Assembly: GCA_029256185.1 (NCBI GenBank) | Contig: JAQSYI010000021.1 | Span: forward strand, 1 to 64,000 | Source of the DNA: Paenibacillaceae bacterium | Lineage (GTDB): Bacteria > Bacillota > Bacilli > Paenibacillales > NBRC-103111 | Length of the DNA: 64,000 bases | Direction: 5' to 3' | Shown here: piece after piece, positions 34,039-43,285 of the stretch | Layout of the letters: each line of letters opens with the position of its first letter | How positions within the stretch are numbered: the first letter of the stretch is position 1 | Translations under genes and position numbers: made by a program | Notes under the pieces: model-generated | What the model saw: the letters and a program-made list of their open reading frames with translations, nothing else | Databases searched by the model: none | What the model was told of the DNA's origin: nothing

Positions 34039-36828
34039 ATGAGTGAGAGAACCTGGTATCAGATGTCAGCGGAGGATACGCTGCAAACGCTGAATACCCA
34101 TCCGGCCAAGGGGCTAACCGCTAAGGAAGCCCAGTCGAGGCTGGAAAACCACGGGGTTAACGAGCTGTCGGAGGGGAAGACCATTTCGCCTGTGACCTTG
34201 TTTTTGAACCAATTCAAGGATTTTATGGTGCTGGTGCTGATGGGGGCTACTCTAATATCGGGCTTGCTGGGAGAATTCCTGGATGCTGTCACCATCATCG
34301 CCATCATTCTGATGAACGGAATTCTGGGCTTCATTCAGGAATTCCGCGCAGAGCGCTCCTTGCGGGCGTTGCGGGAGCTATCGGCGCCTCATGCCAAAGT
34401 GTTGCGGGATGGAGTTATCTCCCAGATTCCTGCCAAGGAGCTGGTTCCGGGCGATATTATCGCGCTGGAGGCGGGAGACCGGGTGCCGGCAGACATCCGG
34501 TGGCTTCAGACCAACAGCATTCATGTGGAGGAGTCGGCGCTTACAGGAGAATCCGTTCCTGTCAGCAAGAATATCCAGGAATTGCATGAGGCGGAGGTGC
34601 CGCTGGGAGACCAGCGCAATCTGGGTTTTATGGGCACGCTGGTCACCCAAGGAACTGCAAAGGCTGTTGTGGTGCGTTCGGGCATGGAGACAGAGATGGG
34701 CAAAATCGCCGGGCTGATCCAGAGTACAGAAGAGATGGAAACTCCTCTCCAGCACCGCTTGGAGCAATTAGGCAAGATTCTGATCATCGTGGCCCTGGGT
34801 CTCACGGTAATGGTTGTGGTGGCGGGAATTCTTCATGGACAGCCGGCTTATGCCATGTTCCTTGCCGGAGTGTCTCTGGCAGTGGCCGCTATTCCCGAAG
34901 GGCTGCCGGCGATCGTGACCATTGCGCTGGCTCTCGGCGTACAGAGAATGATCAAGCGCAACGCTATTGTCCGCAAGCTGCCTTCAGTAGAAACATTAGG
35001 CTGTGCCTCGGTCATCTGCTCGGACAAAACGGGCACGCTGACGCAAAATAAAATGACCGTCACCCATCTGTGGGCGGGAGGCAATCTGCTGGAGGTAACC
35101 GGCGACGGGTATGAGCCCCGGGGAGAAATCAAGCAAGGCGGACGCCCTGCCGATATCCGCCGGGATCAGACTCTGCGCCGCTTGCTTCAGATCGCAGCCT
35201 TGTGCAACAATGCGGAGCTGAAGCAAGAAGATGTTCCCGGCAAGGGGAAGAAGGCCAAGGAAAGAACAGAAGGGTATTGGACGGTTAAGGGAGATCCAAC
35301 GGAAGGCGCTCTGGTTGTACTGGCTGCCAAAGGAGGCTTGAGTTCGCCTTCCTTGGAGGGGATGTACCGCAGGGCAGCCGAATTCCCGTTCGACTCGGAC
35401 CGGAAACGGATGTCCGTGCTTCTCGAGCATCAAGGGGGACGGCTGGTCTTCGCCAAGGGCGCTCCCGATGTGCTCTTGGACCAATGCGGCTATATCCTGT
35501 GGGAGGATAAGGTGATTCCGTTCACCCCCACTCTCCGCCAGAAGGTGATGGCCGCCAACGAAGGCATGGCCAAATCCGCGTTGCGCGTGCTCGGCCTCGC
35601 CTACCGGGAAGTCAAGCCGTCAGAGCGTTGTGAAACTTTCGAGCAGGCTGAAAGCAACCTGGTCTTCGTGGGGCTGTCGGGCATGATTGATCCTCCGCGC
35701 AAGGAGGTGCGGGATGCCATCACCAAGTGCCGCAAAGCCGGCATCAAGACCGTAATGATTACAGGGGACCATCAAACAACTGCCGAAGCGATTGCCAAGC
35801 AGCTGGGCATGCTGCCGGGGAACGGTCTGGTGGTGAACGGCTCGCAGCTGGCTGCAATGGGAGACGAGCAATTGGATGACCGGATTGATGATATCTACGT
35901 CTATGCGCGGGTGTCTCCTGAGCATAAGCTGCGGATTGTCAAAGCTCTGCAAAAGCGGGGACATGTGGTGGCCATGACCGGAGACGGGGTCAACGATGCT
36001 CCGGCAATCAAGGCGGCGGATATCGGCATCTCCATGGGCATCAACGGCACGGATGTGTCCAAGGAGGCGTCTGCGCTGATCCTAAGCGACGACAACTTCG
36101 CTACCATTGTCGCAGCTATTGAGGAAGGCCGTGGCATCTATGAGAATATCCGCAAATTCATCCGCTATCTTCTCGCCTCCAATGTGGGTGAAATTCTGAC
36201 CATGTTCCTGGCGATGATGCTGGGCATGCCGCTGCCGCTCATTCCCATCCAGATCCTGTGGGTCAATCTGGTCACCGACGGCCTGCCGGCAATGGCGCTT
36301 GGCGTAGACCAGCCTGAGAAGGACTTGATGCAGCACAAGCCGCGAACGGCGAAGGAGAACATCTTTGCCCGCAGACTGGGCTGGAAAATTATAAGCCGGG
36401 GCATTGTCATCGGCATCTGCACCTTGGGTGCTTTCTGGCTCACGCTCAAGTCGGGGCCTGCCGGGGATGCGCCCACACTGGTCAAAGCCCAGACAGTCGC
36501 CTTCGCCACGCTGGTGCTGGCGCAGCTGATCCATGTATTCGATTGCCGAAGCTCACGCTCTATCTTTCACCGCAATCCGTTCCAGAACAAGTATCTGGTC
36601 TTGGCTGTGCTGTCATCGCTTGTATTGATGCTGGCCGTGATGTATATTGATCCGCTCCAGCCTATCTTCAAAACCGTTGACCTGGGTGTAAAAGACTGGG
36701 CTCTCGCTCTCATCGCCGCCGGCATCCCCACCTTTTTCTTCGGCATCGGCAGCGTTCTGAGCAAACCGAAGAAACAAACGCCGGCACCTGCCAAGGGCCG
36801 GCCCGGTTCAGGAAAAAAAGCGGCCTGA
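34039..36828 (+). CDS. yloB: Calcium-transporting P-type ATPase (YloB type)
   Basis: 929-residue P2A-type ATPase, the SERCA-like family that moves Ca2+ out of the cytoplasm at the expense of ATP. Visible: cation_ATPase N region (1-70), actuator TGES loop near 175, PEGLPA in membrane segment 4 (Glu ligand for Ca2+), phosphorylation motif DKTGTLT with Asp329, KGDPTEGAL in the nucleotide domain, TGDHQTTA and the hinge GDGVNDAPAIKAADIGI. About ten membrane segments; the tail is basic. GGAGG precedes the ATG by about 11 bases. B. subtilis yloB lies directly after yloA (rqcH) and before yloC; here accessory genes stand on both sides. It ends before a very strong bidirectional terminator. Confidence 0.93.
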   Translation: MSERTWYQMSAEDTLQTLNTHPAKGLTAKEAQSRLENHGVNELSEGKTISPVTLFLNQFKDFMVLVLMGATLISGLLGEFLDAVTIIAIILMNGILGFIQEFRAERSLRALRELSAPHAKVLRDGVISQIPAKELVPGDIIALEAGDRVPADIRWLQTNSIHVEESALTGESVPVSKNIQELHEAEVPLGDQRNLGFMGTLVTQGTAKAVVVRSGMETEMGKIAGLIQSTEEMETPLQHRLEQLGKILIIVALGLTVMVVVAGILHGQPAYAMFLAGVSLAVAAIPEGLPAIVTIALALGVQRMIKRNAIVRKLPSVETLGCASVICSDKTGTLTQNKMTVTHLWAGGNLLEVTGDGYEPRGEIKQGGRPADIRRDQTLRRLLQIAALCNNAELKQEDVPGKGKKAKERTEGYWTVKGDPTEGALVVLAAKGGLSSPSLEGMYRRAAEFPFDSDRKRMSVLLEHQGGRLVFAKGAPDVLLDQCGYILWEDKVIPFTPTLRQKVMAANEGMAKSALRVLGLAYREVKPSERCETFEQAESNLVFVGLSGMIDPPRKEVRDAITKCRKAGIKTVMITGDHQTTAEAIAKQLGMLPGNGLVVNGSQLAAMGDEQLDDRIDDIYVYARVSPEHKLRIVKALQKRGHVVAMTGDGVNDAPAIKAADIGISMGINGTDVSKEASALILSDDNFATIVAAIEEGRGIYENIRKFIRYLLASNVGEILTMFLAMMLGMPLPLIPIQILWVNLVTDGLPAMALGVDQPEKDLMQHKPRTAKENIFARRLGWKIISRGIVIGICTLGAFWLTLKSGPAGDAPTLVKAQTVAFATLVLAQLIHVFDCRSSRSIFHRNPFQNKYLVLAVLSSLVLMLAVMYIDPLQPIFKTVDLGVKDWALALIAAGIPTFFFGIGSVLSKPKKQTPAPAKGRPGSGKKAA

Positions 36829-36891
36829 CCCTTCTCTCCGCGGACTTTCCCTTCCTGCAAGCAGGTATATGGAAATCAAATGATGATAAAA

Positions 36892-36935
36892 GCACAAGGC
36901 CGTCGCCGGATCTCTCTCCGGCGACGGCCTTGTGC
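36892..36935. terminator. Strong bidirectional terminator between yloB and the kinase operon
   Basis: Perfect 18-bp stem (36892-36909 with 36918-36935) and an 8-base ATCTCTCT loop. The left flank is A-rich (AAAA), which serves as a T-tract for the leftward operon. Confidence 0.85.
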
Positions 36936-36998
36936 GGCATCTGTATGTATGTTTAAAAAGCTTATCTGGATTAGAATGATTAAAGTATGTATCGCGCA

Positions 36999-38621
36999 TT
37001 ATGTAGAACTGTTGTCAGTGTCTATGTATGGAAAGCATATGGTAAAGCAAGTTCCCCAACTGCCCGTATCAATGACAATGGAGGCGTTATGGCGGGAAGC
37101 AATGCTGTAGCAGACAGCAAGGCCAAGTCCGGTGCCCTTTTCCTTCGTGGTGAAAAAGGGGGTGCCGATCTTCTTCAGAACGGCTTCGGGAATACCGGCA
37201 CCTTCATCGGCGATCATCATCCGGACCTCATCCTCCTCGTATTCCGTACTGATCCGCAGTGTGCCCCCTTCCCCCATACTATCCAACCCGTTCATGGCAA
37301 TATTCAGAATCAATTGGCGGATTTCCTTCTCATCCAGCCTGAGCTTGGGAACCGGACTATATTGCGCCTGCACCTCCTTGCCGCTGATCAGAGCTTCCGC
37401 CTGCAGCAAGGGCAGGATGGAGGCGATGATATCATTCAAGGGATGAAGCTTGAGGTCTGTGGCCTTGTTCTTGGCCAGAGTAAGAAATTCCGTGATGATG
37501 CCATTGGCCCTTCCCAATTCCTCCAGCATAATTTCGATATATTCGGGTACAAGGAGGGTATGGTTCTTGCGGCTGAGCTGAAGAAATCCATGCACCGTTG
37601 TCATGGGATTCCGCACTTCGTGAGCGATAGCTGCAGCCATCTCGCCGATCAGATGGAGCCGTTCTAAGCGGGAGGACTGGATCTCCCATTGTTTGCGGTC
37701 GGTTACATCCATGATCACCACCAGTTGTTTGAGGGAGCCGTTTAGCTCCAACAGCTGTCCGGAGAACAGTCCGTATCTGATTTCGCCGGATTTGGTGCGG
37801 AATGTCACTTCTCCGTTATGCTCATAGGGATCTGACGGAGCAATGGCAGGATGGATCTGGTCTCGTTGCAGGTTAACGAAGGAGTCTGCCGGCAGTTCGT
37901 TCATTTCGTCCAGCGTATAGCCTGTCACGGTTTGCCAAGTGTCGTTAATATCGGCAAAACGCTTCTCAGGCAAGCTTCGGATAGCCAGCAGACAAGGACT
38001 CATGGAGAATACGGAGCGGAACAGCAGATGGGAGTCATGGATTTCTTGATAGGCAAGACGGAGGGATGAGGTTCGTTCTTCGATGGTTTGCTCCAATCCG
38101 ATATTAATCCTGCTAAGCTCCTGCTCAGCCGCTTGCAGCTTGCGGTTATTGGTTTCAAGCTCCGCGGTTTTCTGCTGGAGCAGCTCATTGGCCCGTTCCA
38201 GCTCTCTCTGATAATAATGAATCTGCACATAAGCTTTGATTTTGCCCCGCAGAATATCCGGATTGAAGGGTTTGAAGATATAATCGACGGCTCCGGACGA
38301 GTATCCCTTTTCCATATAGGCTTCCGTCTTGCTGATCGCAGTCAGGAAAATAATGGGTACATTCTGCATGGCTTTGCGGCTTTTGATCAGCCGGGCGGTT
38401 TCGAACCCGTCCATTCCGGGCATCTGCACATCCAGCAGAATAACAGCCAGCCGGCTCGTATTGGCATTCTTCAGATACTGGAGGGTCTGATCGCCGGAAT
38501 TCAGACAGATCAGGCGGTAGAGCGGATTGGAAAGCACGGCTTCCATGGCTATAAGATTTTCTCTTCTGTCATCCACAATGATGATTTCAACCGTTTGACT
38601 GAAAGAAAGGGTATCGGTCAT
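36999..38621 (-). CDS. Response-regulator/PAS/histidine kinase fusion
   Basis: 540-residue cytoplasmic protein. A receiver domain (about 8-125, phosphoacceptor in LLDVQMPGMDG near 60) is followed by a coiled coil (130-190), a PAS domain (about 195-300, TVTGYTLDEMN), a HisKA domain with AAAIAHEVRNPMTTVHGF (His near 325) and a HATPase domain (about 420-535, with LNIAMNGLDSMG, DEGAGIP and GTGLGLAV). It should receive phosphate from a partner kinase through the receiver and itself autophosphorylate. The ATG at 38621 has AGGAGG 12 bases upstream; the stop of cheR lies 7 bp before it. Third gene of the operon. No DNA-binding output, so signalling ends in another protein. Targets unknown. Confidence 0.88.
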   Translation of the reverse strand: MTDTLSFSQTVEIIIVDDRRENLIAMEAVLSNPLYRLICLNSGDQTLQYLKNANTSRLAVILLDVQMPGMDGFETARLIKSRKAMQNVPIIFLTAISKTEAYMEKGYSSGAVDYIFKPFNPDILRGKIKAYVQIHYYQRELERANELLQQKTAELETNNRKLQAAEQELSRINIGLEQTIEERTSSLRLAYQEIHDSHLLFRSVFSMSPCLLAIRSLPEKRFADINDTWQTVTGYTLDEMNELPADSFVNLQRDQIHPAIAPSDPYEHNGEVTFRTKSGEIRYGLFSGQLLELNGSLKQLVVIMDVTDRKQWEIQSSRLERLHLIGEMAAAIAHEVRNPMTTVHGFLQLSRKNHTLLVPEYIEIMLEELGRANGIITEFLTLAKNKATDLKLHPLNDIIASILPLLQAEALISGKEVQAQYSPVPKLRLDEKEIRQLILNIAMNGLDSMGEGGTLRISTEYEEDEVRMMIADEGAGIPEAVLKKIGTPFFTTKEKGTGLGLAVCYSIASRHNASIVIDTGSWGTCFTICFPYIDTDNSST

Positions 38622-38628
38622 GATCTGC

Positions 38629-39489
38629 TTAATCCTCCTGTTGTCCTTTATACCGGTAGATCCGGTGGTGCCCGATAAAAGGCTCCCATTCACGGTTTTC
38701 TCTGTCTTTGAATGGGGAAAGGGCTTCCTTGCTGCCAAGGGCCAGGAAGCCGCCCAACGAGAGACTCTTGCGGAACAATCCCATCACGGTTTGCTGCAAG
38801 GCAGGCTGAAAATAGATCAGTACATTGCGGCACAGAATCAGATGGAATTCGTGGAAGGATTGGTCCCCGGCCAAATTATGGCGAAAGAAGGTAATGTTGC
38901 GGCGGAGCTCAGGTTCAATGACCGCCTGCTGGTTGGTGACCGTATAATAATTGGAGAAGGGCTGGTACCCTCCCGACAAAATGTAGTTCCGGGTATTGGA
39001 CTGCATCCGGTCTACCTGGTAAACCCCTTCCTTGGCCCGCGCGAGCCAATCCTCGTTCAGGTCGGTTGCATAAATGGTGCAGCGGTCGTACAACTGTTCT
39101 TCCTTCAGGAGAATGGCCAATGAGTATACCTCTTCCCCGGTGGAGCAGCCGGCATGCCAGATATGGATCTTGTTCAGCTTGCGCAGCTCCGGCACAATGT
39201 TCAACCGGATGGATTCGAAGAAGTAAGGATCGCGGAACATCTCGGTTACGGGAATGCAGATATCATTGAACAGCTTCTTCCAGAGACCGGGGTCGCGGAG
39301 CAACCGCTCCTGTAAGGCAGAGATGGAGCGAAGCCCCTCGGAGCGCATCCGGTAGAGAATCCGCCGCGTGACCGAGGCAATGGAATATTGCCGGAAATCA
39401 TAACCGTATATCTGGTAGATGCCTTCCAGAAGAAGTCTTGTCTCCACCTCCTCGATGGGGCCTGGAAAATTCAGTTGGTTCTCCATCAT
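38629..39489 (-). CDS. CheR-type protein-glutamate methyltransferase
   Basis: 286-residue S-adenosylmethionine-dependent methyltransferase. The CheR N-terminal helical domain (about 10-75, IYQIYGYDFRQYSIASVTRRI) precedes the Rossmann domain with WHAGCSTGEEVYSLA (SAM-binding, near 105), ATDLNEDWL and LILCRNVLIYF near 215. CheR methylates glutamates of chemoreceptors. Here no chemoreceptor or CheB gene is adjacent; it stands between two histidine kinases. Its start ATG (39489) overlaps the stop of the upstream kinase in an ATGA arrangement, so it is translationally coupled; the ribosome binding site is weak. A likely target is the four-helix-bundle/HAMP portion of the adjacent kinase (inference). 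Confidence 0.9.
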   Translation of the reverse strand: MMENQLNFPGPIEEVETRLLLEGIYQIYGYDFRQYSIASVTRRILYRMRSEGLRSISALQERLLRDPGLWKKLFNDICIPVTEMFRDPYFFESIRLNIVPELRKLNKIHIWHAGCSTGEEVYSLAILLKEEQLYDRCTIYATDLNEDWLARAKEGVYQVDRMQSNTRNYILSGGYQPFSNYYTVTNQQAVIEPELRRNITFFRHNLAGDQSFHEFHLILCRNVLIYFQPALQQTVMGLFRKSLSLGGFLALGSKEALSPFKDRENREWEPFIGHHRIYRYKGQQED

Positions 39490-42077
39490 GGCAGATGCCT
39501 GCCCGGCAGCCATACCCGGATAATAGACAGCAATTTGTCCAGTCTGACGGGCTTGCTGATATAATCGTCGGCTCCCGCTTCGATGCACAAGTCCCGGTCC
39601 TCCTTCATGGCCTTGGCAGTAAGGGCGATAATGGGAATATGTCCGTATTGCCCGTTGGACCTGATCATGCGCATGGCTTCGTACCCGTCCATATCCGGCA
39701 TCATAATATCCATCAGGATGAGGTCTACCGGCTGTTTCTTCAGGAAATCCAGAGCTTCATAGCCGTTGGCCGCGCAGATAACGCTGTAGCCGTATTCCTC
39801 CAGTACAGAGGACAAGGAATAAATATTCCTCATGTCATCGTCCACCAGCAGAATCGTCACCGACTGGGTGGGCGTATGGCTCACATCCGGAACATCCTTG
39901 ACGAGAGTTACTGCCGCCTCACGCTCGGCCAGGCTTATTTCTCCGGAAACAGGAAGAGTAAGCAAGAATGTGCTTCCCTCTTGCGGGCAGCTCTTCACAT
40001 GAATGGACCCGCCGATCAGTCCGGCAAGTTCCTGGGAGATGGACAGTCCAAGACCTGTTCCCCCATACTTGCGGCTTGTGTTGCCCTCAACCTGCTTGAA
40101 GGCCTCGAAGATGCGGTCCTGCTCCTCCTGCGCAATACCGATGCCTGAATCCGCAACGGCAAAACCAAGGGTCAGCGGATCGTCCTTCACCACGGATATG
40201 CGCAGGGAGACATGCCCCTCCTCCGTGAATTTCAACGCATTGGACAACAGGTTGGACAAGATTTGCATCAGCCGCTGCCTGTCTGTCACAAGAGAGAAGC
40301 GCCGCAGCTCCGGCTCGGGAATTACAGTGAAAGCGAGACCCTTTTCTTCCATTAAGGGAGCAAACTGCTGGGCCAACTCGTCGAGCAGGAGCTGGAGTTC
40401 AAACTGGTCCTGGGCCAAGGCCATCTGCCCTGCTTCGATTTTGGAGAGATCCAGCACATCATTAATAAGATTCAGCAGCTGGTTGCCTGACGCCACCATA
40501 GTGTCTGCATATTCCGTCTGCCGGTTGGTCAGGTTGCCATCCTTATTTTCCCGGAGGATTTGCGCCAGCACCAGGATACTGTTGAGCGGTGTCCGCAATT
40601 CATGGGACATATTGGCCAGAAATTCCGATTTGTATTGGGAATTCGTCTCGGATATTTTCACCTGCTCTTCAAGCTTATCGTTAAGCGTACGAAGGGCTTC
40701 CTGCTGCTGAAGGAGCTCTTCGGATTGGACCTGCAGCTCTTCATTGAAGGTTTGGGATTCGGCGTAAAGCTTCTCTACATGCTTCTGGTATTGCAAGTTG
40801 CGGATGGAGGTTCCAAGTGAGTTTTTGGCCAGTTCCAGCAGCAGAGTCCGCTTAGTGCCGTTCAGAGCTGCGAAGGAACCCAGCTCCAGCACAGCGATGG
40901 TTTCCCCGTTATGGGGAATGGGGATGACCATCAGATGGGTGGGCGGCGCAAATCCGGCGCCCGAGACAACCTTGATATAATCGGAAGGAACCGCCAGATC
41001 GATAACCTTGCCTTCGGCGGCGCATTGTCCCACAAGACCTTCTCCCATGGCAAAGGATGTACGGCCGGAATCCGTGTCCCAGGCATACTCGGCTTTTCGC
41101 GAATACAGGGGCGCTTCCACACTGCGGTCAATCACGTACAAGGCTGCGCACGCCCCGTCAACGAGCGGCACAATCTTGGAGAGCAGTTTGCTGGACAGGA
41201 GTGCTACGTCCCGGTTGTCCTGATACAGAATGGACACTTCCCCCAGATGGGTTTTTACCCAGTTCTCCTCCTTCAGGGCATCCTGATAGTCTTTTTCCCG
41301 GCGCTCCCGCTCCTCCAGAGCATCGGCCATCCGGTTATAGGCAAGGGCGATTACGTTGATCTCATCCTTGGTATCCACCGCAATCCGCGGGAGATCGCTG
41401 GAATGCCCCGAATCGAAGCTGTCCATAGGGGCGGAGATTCTCTCGATGCTGTGTAACGTCCGGCGGTACATATGCATCCCGATCAACAAAGTGAACATAA
41501 TGACAAGGATAAACGAAACCACGGTCACCACTTGCGAATTGGAAAGGGAGTCCAGTGTTTCACCGGTAGTGCTCACCATAAGCCCTTCCTGAAAGGAAAT
41601 ATACTTGCGGATATCTTCGACAAAAGCTCTGCGGAGAAGTTCCAGATCAAGAATGGTCTGGTTCCGTATGGTATCATTAGGCACGGAGGAGGAAATGACG
41701 CCTTCGATTTCCTTCAGCCGATTTTCGTACAAGGCATAGGAAGTTTTGGCCTGGTCCAACAATGCGCTGCCCGTCGCCAGGCGGGTCAACCGATCCAACT
41801 CGCTCCAATTGCCTTCAATTTGCGTGTAGAGCGCTTGGAGCTGCTCCTCATCAAACCTCTCCTGTTCATCAAGCAAGGCCAGGTTAGTCAAATTTTGAAT
41901 CTGGCTGGCGTCCGCTTGAACATGCTCGGCATGCTTCACCTTGGCATAGCGGTCATCGACAATATTAGTCAAATTTTCCTTGATCATGCGGCTCACGGAA
42001 TAATTGAAGACGGACAAAACCGAGATCATGATAACAATGCTTGTGAATCCGGCCAATAGGCGGTTGCGGAAAGTCAT
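39486..42077 (-). CDS. Membrane hybrid histidine kinase (4HB-HAMP-GAF-HisKA-HATPase-REC)
   Basis: 863-residue sensor kinase. Transmembrane segment 1 (7-27), an extracellular four-helix-bundle domain as in chemoreceptors (to about 180), segment 2 (about 182-205), HAMP (to 265), GAF (about 285-435), coiled coil, HisKA with FLANMSHELRTPLNS (His near 490), HATPase (about 595-715, NLLSNALKFTEEG, DSGIGI, GGTGLGLSIS) and a C-terminal receiver (about 740-855, LILMDIMMPDMDG). The chemoreceptor-like bundle next to a cheR gene suggests regulation by methylation. The start is ATG 42077, with GGAGAT 6 bases upstream; an upstream TTG at 42098 is not supported. First gene of a three-gene operon. Confidence 0.9.
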   Translation of the reverse strand: MTFRNRLLAGFTSIVIMISVLSVFNYSVSRMIKENLTNIVDDRYAKVKHAEHVQADASQIQNLTNLALLDEQERFDEEQLQALYTQIEGNWSELDRLTRLATGSALLDQAKTSYALYENRLKEIEGVISSSVPNDTIRNQTILDLELLRRAFVEDIRKYISFQEGLMVSTTGETLDSLSNSQVVTVVSFILVIMFTLLIGMHMYRRTLHSIERISAPMDSFDSGHSSDLPRIAVDTKDEINVIALAYNRMADALEERERREKDYQDALKEENWVKTHLGEVSILYQDNRDVALLSSKLLSKIVPLVDGACAALYVIDRSVEAPLYSRKAEYAWDTDSGRTSFAMGEGLVGQCAAEGKVIDLAVPSDYIKVVSGAGFAPPTHLMVIPIPHNGETIAVLELGSFAALNGTKRTLLLELAKNSLGTSIRNLQYQKHVEKLYAESQTFNEELQVQSEELLQQQEALRTLNDKLEEQVKISETNSQYKSEFLANMSHELRTPLNSILVLAQILRENKDGNLTNRQTEYADTMVASGNQLLNLINDVLDLSKIEAGQMALAQDQFELQLLLDELAQQFAPLMEEKGLAFTVIPEPELRRFSLVTDRQRLMQILSNLLSNALKFTEEGHVSLRISVVKDDPLTLGFAVADSGIGIAQEEQDRIFEAFKQVEGNTSRKYGGTGLGLSISQELAGLIGGSIHVKSCPQEGSTFLLTLPVSGEISLAEREAAVTLVKDVPDVSHTPTQSVTILLVDDDMRNIYSLSSVLEEYGYSVICAANGYEALDFLKKQPVDLILMDIMMPDMDGYEAMRMIRSNGQYGHIPIIALTAKAMKEDRDLCIEAGADDYISKPVRLDKLLSIIRVWLPGRHLP

Positions 42078-42122
42078 AACGGTATCTCCATCTTTCAAAT
42101 AATTTTTTTGTGCCAGAAGTCT

Positions 42123-42151
42123 ATTATATCGAAAGGAAGACGTGATTTCAC
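42123..42151 (-). promoter_or_regulatory. Sigma-A promoter of the kinase-cheR operon
   Basis: On the minus strand GTGAAA (42151-42146) and TATAAT (42128-42123) are 17 bp apart. The -10 is perfect. The start point would lie about 40 bp upstream of the kinase start codon. Confidence 0.65.
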
Positions 42152-42409
42152 TTATTTAGTCAAATAAAGGTCGGGATTTGACCATTTCCCGGGGATTTAC
42201 GAGGATTTCCGGGAGCCCGCCTATGCTTTCCGGCGGATTTACGCTATTATAGTTGCACATACACACTGTCTGCCCCAAAAATGAATGGTCCTGCCGGACC
42301 GGAAGTGAAACAAAGTATACGCAAAGTGCATGGTCCGAGATGCGGGATTTGCGCTATTCTCAAATCAGGATACGAATCTGAACTATGACGCAAACGGGAG
42401 GATATCAGG
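42152..42409. other. Divergent intergenic region between the kinase operon and dapF
   Basis: 258 bp without a gene. It must hold the promoter of dapF; TATTAT/TATAGT at 42245-42253 is a possible -10 but I see no good -35. No riboswitch-like structure was recognised. Confidence 0.3.
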
Positions 42410-43243
42410 ATGGAATTTACAAAAATGCACGGGTTGGGCAATGATTTTATCATAGTGGCCGGGGAAGAGCGGCTTCCGGAGGGCGCGGGAGAACTGGCGC
42501 TCCGGTTATGCGACCGTTTCTTCGGCATAGGAGCGGATGGGCTTGTATATATTCTTCCCTCCGCCAAGGCGGATTTCATGATGCGGATCATCAATTCCGA
42601 CGGCTCCGAATCCGAGCAATGCGGCAATGCCATCCGCTGTGTGGCCAAGTATGTCTATGACCACAAGCTGATCGACAGAACGGAGATCACGATCGAGACC
42701 TTGGGCGCAGGCGCCCAGAAGGTCCAGTTGACAGTGGAGGACGGCGAGGTTTCCAAGGTGCGGGTGGATATGGGGGCGCCGGTCCTCCAAGGTCTGCAGG
42801 TGCCGACAACGGTGGACGCCGATCCGGTGGTGGATTATCCCATTGTGGTGGACGGACGGGAATTCCGCTTCACCGCCGTATCCATGGGCAATCCCCACTG
42901 TGTGATCTATGTGGATGATGCGGTGGGCTTTGACCTGCATGCCTGGGGACCGAAGCTGGAGAATCATCCCTTCTTCCCCAGAAGGGTGAATGTGGAGTTT
43001 GCCACTGTCCGTTCCCGGGATTACGCCGATATGCGGGTATGGGAGCGGGGGGCAGGTCCCACACTGGCTTGTGGAACAGGCGCCTGCGCCACACTGGTGT
43101 CATCGGTGCTAAACGGTCTGACCGACCGGACTGCCGTAATTTCCCTGAAGGGCGGGGAGCTTCTGATCGAATGGAGCGAAGCCGACAACCATGTCTATAT
43201 GACCGGACCGGCAGCGCTTGTGTATACAGGAACCGTGGCATAA
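42410..43243 (+). CDS. dapF: Diaminopimelate epimerase
   Basis: 277-residue racemase converting LL- to meso-diaminopimelate for lysine and peptidoglycan synthesis, without cofactor, using two cysteines. Both are in place: SEQCGNAIRC near residue 68 and ACGTGACAT near 222. The N-terminal FTKMHGLGNDF is the family signature. GGGAGG precedes the ATG by 8 bases. It is followed after 42 bp by the homocysteine methyltransferase/MTHFR gene, with which it may be cotranscribed. A 36-nt stretch in the gene (42691-42726) closely resembles a stretch in priA. Confidence 0.95.
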   Translation: MEFTKMHGLGNDFIIVAGEERLPEGAGELALRLCDRFFGIGADGLVYILPSAKADFMMRIINSDGSESEQCGNAIRCVAKYVYDHKLIDRTEITIETLGAGAQKVQLTVEDGEVSKVRVDMGAPVLQGLQVPTTVDADPVVDYPIVVDGREFRFTAVSMGNPHCVIYVDDAVGFDLHAWGPKLENHPFFPRRVNVEFATVRSRDYADMRVWERGAGPTLACGTGACATLVSSVLNGLTDRTAVISLKGGELLIEWSEADNHVYMTGPAALVYTGTVA

Positions 43244-43285
43244 GAGAAACAATCAGCGATAGAACCGGAAGGACGGGAGAGAGGA

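Noticed and set aside
43244..43285. SAM riboswitch or T-box before the methionine synthase/MTHFR gene
   Set aside because: Only 42 bp separate it from dapF and no such structure is visible; none was seen before dapF either.
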